From assembly GCA_002429085.1 (NCBI GenBank), contig DIYR01000048.1, positions 1 through 8,661 on the forward strand: a stretch of 8,661 nucleotides of DNA, written 5' to 3'. The notes under the pieces are model-generated. The model was not told the origin of the DNA and made no database searches. It was given only the letters and a program-made list of their open reading frames with translations. Made by a program: the position numbers and the translations under genes. Of this stretch, positions 5,834 through 8,661 are shown one piece after another (within the stretch, counting starts at the first letter, position 1; the number at the start of each line of letters is the position of its first letter). This DNA comes from Flavobacteriales bacterium UBA6049. Its GTDB lineage: Bacteria > Bacteroidota > Bacteroidia > Flavobacteriales_G > Salibacteraceae.

Positions 5834-5855
5834 TGCTAAGTAATTATTTGAGTGC

Positions 5856-5869
5856 TATACAAAAGTATA
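5856..5869. promoter_or_regulatory. Candidate HxlR operator TATAC-N4-GTATA over the hxlR -7 box
   Basis: TATAC (5856-5860), AAAA, GTATA (5865-5869) form a 5-4-5 inverted repeat 22 bases upstream of the hxlR ATG. The architecture matches that of the YodB box of Bacillus subtilis, as I recall it (TACTA-N4-TAGTA). On the minus strand bases 5867-5860 read TACTTTTG, an exact TAnnTTTG -7 element inside the repeat, so bound regulator would block the promoter. A second perfect palindrome, AGTATACT (5864-5871), overlaps it. Confidence 0.5.
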
Positions 5870-5889
5870 CTGGTATTTAATAAGTATTA

Positions 5890-5946
5890 AGTATCCAAAA
5901 TATATTAATGAGATTAATTTTACGAGATAGACATTAATTGGATACT
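5890..5946. repeat. Bulged long inverted repeat in the hxlR-dioxygenase spacer
   Basis: AGTATCCA (5890-5897) pairs with TGGATACT (5939-5946). Further in, ATTAATG (5904-5910) pairs with CATTAAT (5932-5938). The left side carries six extra bases (5898-5903) and the intervening loop is 21 bases. The outer arms contain AGTAT, the same half-site core that appears in AGTATACT at 5864, in AAGTATTAAGTAT at 5882-5894 and in GAAGTATTTC near 5992. The repeat may be a set of regulator half-sites or a transcribed hairpin. It is in an AT-rich region, so some of the symmetry may be chance. Confidence 0.4.
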
Positions 5947-6024
5947 GATAATTAACATCGACCCCATTAGATTGACTTAATCAATATCTGTGAAGTATTT
6001 CGCTACCAAATAATACGGTAGGCA

Positions 6025-6912
6025 ATGAATAGAAAAGAGTTTGTTACAGCACTTGGCCTTACCTCATTATCAATTCCAGTTATGAGTAACCTTTATAAGT
6101 TAGAATACATTACAAATTCATTTGGGGCATCTAAGAGAATGCCAGTTTTGTTTTTGGGACATGGATCACCTATGAACGCCATAGAAGAGAATGAGTTTGT
6201 AAAAGAATTCAGAGCTCAATCAAAAAAAATAGAAAGACCGAATGCTATTGTTGTCGTTTCGGCCCATTGGGAAACAAAGGGGACTATGGTAACTGCTATG
6301 GAGTTTCTAAGAACAATACATGATTTTGGAGGGTTTCCAGATGAATTGTTTGCAGTGAAATATCCAGCACCTGGTAATCCAACATTGGCTAAGGAATTAG
6401 TTGAATTAACTCAAGCAAAAAACGCGATTGGATTGGATTATGATTGGGGCTTAGATCATGGTGCTTGGACAGTGGTTAAGCATTTGTACCCAGATGCGGA
6501 TATCCCTGTAATTCAACTAAGTTTAGATTATACAAAACCACCTTCTTATCATTATGAATTAGCAAATCAACTTAAGGTGCTACGAGAGCGAGGCGTTCTC
6601 ATTATCGGAAGCGGTAATGTTGTACATAACCTTGGTAGAATTTCTTGGAATAAAATGGATGAATATTATGGGTATGACTGGGCTCTTGAAGTAAATGATA
6701 AAGTGCAACAATGGATACTAGATAGAAATCACAAGCAACTTGTTGATTTTAGAAATCATGGCCGTGCTTTTGAATTAGCTATTCCTACTCCAGAACATTA
6801 TTTGCCTTTGATTTATGCTCTAGGAATGTCAGATAAAAATGACAGTATTGAATTTTTCAATGATAAACCTATAGCGGGTTCATTAACTATGACAAGTGTA
6901 AAGCTAGGGTAG
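6025..6912 (+). CDS. DODA-type extradiol ring-cleaving dioxygenase (YgiD/LigB-like)
   Basis: Class III extradiol dioxygenase family related to E. coli YgiD (4,5-DOPA extradiol dioxygenase) and plant DODA. These enzymes open catechol rings with O2 using a metal held by histidines. Visible conserved residues in order are: FLGHGSPMNAIEEN (H46), VVSAHWET (H81), WGLDHGAWTV (H145, probable catalytic acid/base), GSGNVVHNLGR (H201) and IPTPEHYLPL (H258). All expected positions are filled, so an active enzyme is likely. The natural substrate is unknown. The 295 residues exceed YgiD (about 260) by an N-terminal extension of 37 residues before RMPVLFLGHGSP, with a short hydrophobic stretch (7-20) resembling a weak export signal or vestige. 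An alternative ATG at 6139 would give the usual length. It is divergent from the HxlR regulator, which probably controls it. It is not a recognisable betalain or DOPA pathway locus. Confidence 0.92.
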   Translation: MNRKEFVTALGLTSLSIPVMSNLYKLEYITNSFGASKRMPVLFLGHGSPMNAIEENEFVKEFRAQSKKIERPNAIVVVSAHWETKGTMVTAMEFLRTIHDFGGFPDELFAVKYPAPGNPTLAKELVELTQAKNAIGLDYDWGLDHGAWTVVKHLYPDADIPVIQLSLDYTKPPSYHYELANQLKVLRERGVLIIGSGNVVHNLGRISWNKMDEYYGYDWALEVNDKVQQWILDRNHKQLVDFRNHGRAFELAIPTPEHYLPLIYALGMSDKNDSIEFFNDKPIAGSLTMTSVKLG

Positions 6913-6921
6913 GTTTCATAA

Positions 6922-6952
6922 TTGTGCAGCTTGAGCTGAAATTGCATCTTTA
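6922..6952 (+). promoter_or_regulatory. Candidate promoter of the second Crp/Fnr gene
   Basis: TTG at 6922-6924 is followed after 20 bases by CATCTTTA (6945-6952), which matches the Bacteroidota -7 consensus TAnnTTTG in six of eight positions counting the free ones. The spacing is that of a -33/-7 pair. Transcription would begin around 6957-6960, at or next to the GTG start codon at 6958, implying a leaderless or nearly leaderless mRNA. Evidence is motif and spacing only. Confidence 0.4.
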
Positions 6953-6957
6953 CACCT

Positions 6958-7569
6958 GTGGAAAACACAGAAGACCCGAGCACATCTTTTGAACTTTTTA
7001 AGTCAGCGATAGAAAGTTACTATCCAATAACTAATTCAACTTGGTTAGCTCTTAAAGCCAATTTAGAACTTCAATTCGTTAAGAAAGGAGAAGCTGTTTT
7101 AAGAGAAGGAAGTAGAGACCGATTTATTCGTTTCATTTCTTCTGGGATTTTACGTTCGTTTTACACAGACATTGACGGCAACATCTACAACAAGAACTTG
7201 TTTTTAGAAGGAAGTTTTGCAGCTTCCAAGGTGTCGTTACTTACAGAGACTCCATCTTACTTTACAATTGAGGCATTAGAAGATACTACCTGCATTAATT
7301 TGAGTTTTAGTAAGTACAAAGAGCTACAAGAAAACCATCTAGATCTGAAGAATTTCTACATCGCTTACATAGAGCGAAACTGGATTATAGCAAAAGAGAA
7401 GAGAGAGATATCGTTGGTAATGGATGATGCAAAAGAACGATACTTACATTTTTTGAAAGAGCATCCTACCATCGAGAGAAGAATTGCACAACATCACATA
7501 GCAGCTCATTTAGGTGTTACTCCCACTCAGTTGAGTAGAATTAGAAAAATTCTTAAAAAGAACTCCTAA
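6958..7569 (+). CDS. Second Crp/Fnr-family transcriptional regulator (GTG start)
   Basis: The 203-residue regulator has a cNMP-binding-like beta-roll at about 30-118 (VKKGEAVLREGSRDRFIRFISSGILRSFY at 41-69). A dimerisation helix follows (about 119-155, LQENHLDLKNFYIAYIERNWIIAKEKRE), and then a C-terminal helix-turn-helix, IAQHHIAAHLGVTPTQLSRIRKIL (176-199). The cAMP-phosphate signature is replaced by LFLEGSFAASKVSLLTETPSYF, so the classic cAMP ligand is unlikely. No Fe-S cysteines are present. The start is GTG at 6958: there is no in-frame ATG until deep inside the domain, and a candidate promoter ends just upstream. It shares architecture but clearly not close sequence with the other Crp/Fnr protein at 4314-4910. 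It heads a probable operon with the YdcZ-like transporter (48-base gap) and the acetyltransferase. Confidence 0.9.
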   Translation: MENTEDPSTSFELFKSAIESYYPITNSTWLALKANLELQFVKKGEAVLREGSRDRFIRFISSGILRSFYTDIDGNIYNKNLFLEGSFAASKVSLLTETPSYFTIEALEDTTCINLSFSKYKELQENHLDLKNFYIAYIERNWIIAKEKREISLVMDDAKERYLHFLKEHPTIERRIAQHHIAAHLGVTPTQLSRIRKILKKNS

Positions 7570-7617
7570 TCAACATATGTAAATGCATTTGAACTGGCTG
7601 TTTTAAACATTTGCTTC

Positions 7618-8067
7618 ATGGAAAGAATGGGGTTTGTTTTGATGGCCTTTGTAGGAGGAACCTTTCTAGCATTACAAGGCGGATTAAACGCTCGGCTTGG
7701 AGTATTACTTAAAAGTCCGCTTTTGGCCTCAGTTGTAGCCTTTGTAAGCAGTGCTCTTTTTGCCATTCTCTTAGCAGTAGTAGGCAAGGTCTCCATGCCT
7801 ACAGAAGAAAACTTAAAGTTAATTCCAGGCTACCTGTGGTTTATGGGAGGTTTTTTTAGTGTATTAGGAATTAGCCTGTATTACATAACCATTCCTAAGC
7901 TTGGAGTTTCAACTATGATCTCACTAGGCTTATGCGGACAGCTCATTTTTGCTGTAATAGCAGGCCATTTTGGTTGGCTTAACTTACCTGAAGAACCTAT
8001 TACAATCATGCGATTGGTAGGAGTAGTATGTATGATAGTCGGAATCCTTTTTATGAACTTAAATTGA
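7618..8067 (+). CDS. YdcZ/DUF606-family small membrane transporter
   Basis: The 149-residue integral inner-membrane protein has five predicted membrane segments: about 4-22, 32-56, 70-90, 96-118 and 127-147. The motif LQGGLNARLG (19-28) after the first helix and the overall length are typical of the YdcZ/DUF606 family, which belongs to the drug/metabolite transporter superfamily and resembles half of a ten-helix EamA-type carrier. Such halves are expected to work as homo- or heterodimers. No substrate is established for the family. The ATG at 7618 was used, and an ATG three codons later (7627) is equally possible. It lies between a Crp/Fnr regulator and a GNAT acetyltransferase, with only 5 bases to the latter, so the three are probably co-transcribed. 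Confidence 0.88.
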   Translation: MERMGFVLMAFVGGTFLALQGGLNARLGVLLKSPLLASVVAFVSSALFAILLAVVGKVSMPTEENLKLIPGYLWFMGGFFSVLGISLYYITIPKLGVSTMISLGLCGQLIFAVIAGHFGWLNLPEEPITIMRLVGVVCMIVGILFMNLN

Positions 8068-8072
8068 ATAAA

Positions 8073-8661
8073 ATGAACAACGAAATATCACAGAATATCC
8101 AGAATCTTACTTCTATATGGAAAATAGTAGGAGAGCGTTTTCAATCTTTTTATGCCAAACCAAACTTTCAATACTCGCTTGCAGAAAACGCTCAGTGGCC
8201 TAATAGAATTTGGTTTACACACGAGGTTACTTCACAGACAATTCGCGAAGCAAAAGAACAGTTAGAAATCCTACCACAACAGATGGTACTTCCTTTTTGG
8301 TTTATTGATAAAACCAACTTAGAATCGGAATTTAGATCTACCGGTTTTAAACATGCTTTCAGTCAAACAGGAATGTCGTTAGCTTCACCTAAGTTTCAAG
8401 AAGTAGACAATAAGATGAAATTTAAGAAGGTATCTACCTTAGAACAGGCTAAGGTATGGTCTCAGGCATTTTCAGTTTCATTTGGATATGTGATAGTAGC
8501 AGAAGTGGTTTATAAAACTTGTAAAAACCTAGACTATTATTTAGCGTTTGAAAATGAGTCTGTTGCAGGCACAATTCTGCTTCATGAATCAGATGGAGTG
8601 TGCGGTGTACATGCCATGGGAGTAACGCCTGACCATAGAAGAAAGGGGGTGGGGAAAAAGA
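8073..8661 (+). CDS. GNAT-family N-acetyltransferase, 3' end cut by the window
   Basis: An open frame starts at ATG 8073, five bases after the transporter stop, and runs 196 codons to the window edge without a stop, so it is 3'-partial. The last part carries the acetyl-CoA-binding motif A of GNAT enzymes: a strand with HAMGVTPDHR (180-189) followed by RKGVGKK (190-196), matching V-x-P-x-x-R-x-x-G-x-G. It is preceded by the beta strands YYLAFENESVAGTILLHES (155-173). The N-terminal 110 residues contain PFWFIDKTNLESEFRSTGFKHAF (74-96) and look like a degenerate first GNAT-like half, so the full protein may be a two-lobed GNAT. The acceptor substrate is unknown. Clustering with a transporter and a regulator suggests modification and export of one small metabolite, which is inference. 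Confidence 0.85.
   Translation, partial: MNNEISQNIQNLTSIWKIVGERFQSFYAKPNFQYSLAENAQWPNRIWFTHEVTSQTIREAKEQLEILPQQMVLPFWFIDKTNLESEFRSTGFKHAFSQTGMSLASPKFQEVDNKMKFKKVSTLEQAKVWSQAFSVSFGYVIVAEVVYKTCKNLDYYLAFENESVAGTILLHESDGVCGVHAMGVTPDHRRKGVGKK

Noticed and set aside
5971..5985. ATTGACTTAATCAAT as an Fnr box
   Set aside because: The half-sites TTGA and TCAA are five bases apart rather than the six of TTGAT-N4-ATCAA, the Crp/Fnr proteins here lack Fe-S cysteines, and the region is AT-rich.
7566..7796. 76-codon open frame on the minus strand
   Set aside because: Antisense to the YdcZ-like transporter gene; no family resemblance.
1..8661. Defence island, toxin-antitoxin, phage or mobile element
   Set aside because: No transposase, integrase, nuclease-type defence gene, terminal repeats or target duplications are visible; gene content and composition look uniformly chromosomal.

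Overview
The window looks like a chromosomal segment of a member of the phylum Bacteroidota, most likely order Flavobacteriales (phylum fairly sure, order tentative). The grounds are: an AT-rich sequence without clear Shine-Dalgarno sites, TAnnTTTG-like -7 promoter boxes, a secreted protease with a type IX secretion (Por secretion) C-terminal sorting tail, small Crp/Fnr proteins of the Bacteroidota type, and a DtxR-FeoA metal regulator. I see no rRNA, tRNA, CRISPR array, insertion sequence, phage gene or origin. Coding density is high and the longest gap between genes is about 195 bases.

Left part (1-3022), housekeeping. A secreted outer-membrane beta-barrel protein (+) converges on a tight two-gene unit on the minus strand, a DtxR/MntR-type metal regulator followed by smpB (trans-translation). 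A hairpin between them can terminate from both sides. Upstream on the minus strand lies a short, tail-less single-stranded-DNA-binding protein with its own strong terminator. It is divergent from a small uncharacterised zinc-finger protein, and a perfect 14-bp palindrome sits in the shared intergenic region.

Middle part (3079-6912), secretion and redox/electrophile handling. A trypsin-like serine protease exported by type IX secretion is followed by a Crp/Fnr-type regulator and an AhpD/carboxymuconolactone-decarboxylase-type CxxC protein. A 29-bp inverted repeat overlaps the start codon of the AhpD-like gene. Convergent to it is an HxlR (MarR/DUF24) regulator with the conserved N-terminal cysteine, which is divergent from a DODA/YgiD-type extradiol dioxygenase. 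The 191-bp hxlR-dioxygenase spacer carries several inverted repeats, one of them lying over a candidate -7 box of hxlR. The arrangement recalls the Bacillus subtilis quinone/catechol circuits, where MarR/DUF24 repressors (YodB, CatR) control dioxygenases such as CatE. That parallel is inference.

Right part (6958-8661). A second Crp/Fnr-type regulator, starting at GTG and perhaps leaderless, is followed by a YdcZ/DUF606 small membrane transporter and, 5 bases later, a GNAT acetyltransferase cut by the window end. This probably forms one operon.

Nothing here is a clear undescribed defence or mobile system. The most promising leads are the hxlR-dioxygenase control region, the inverted repeat at the AhpD-like start, and the conserved-looking zinc-finger protein of unknown function.
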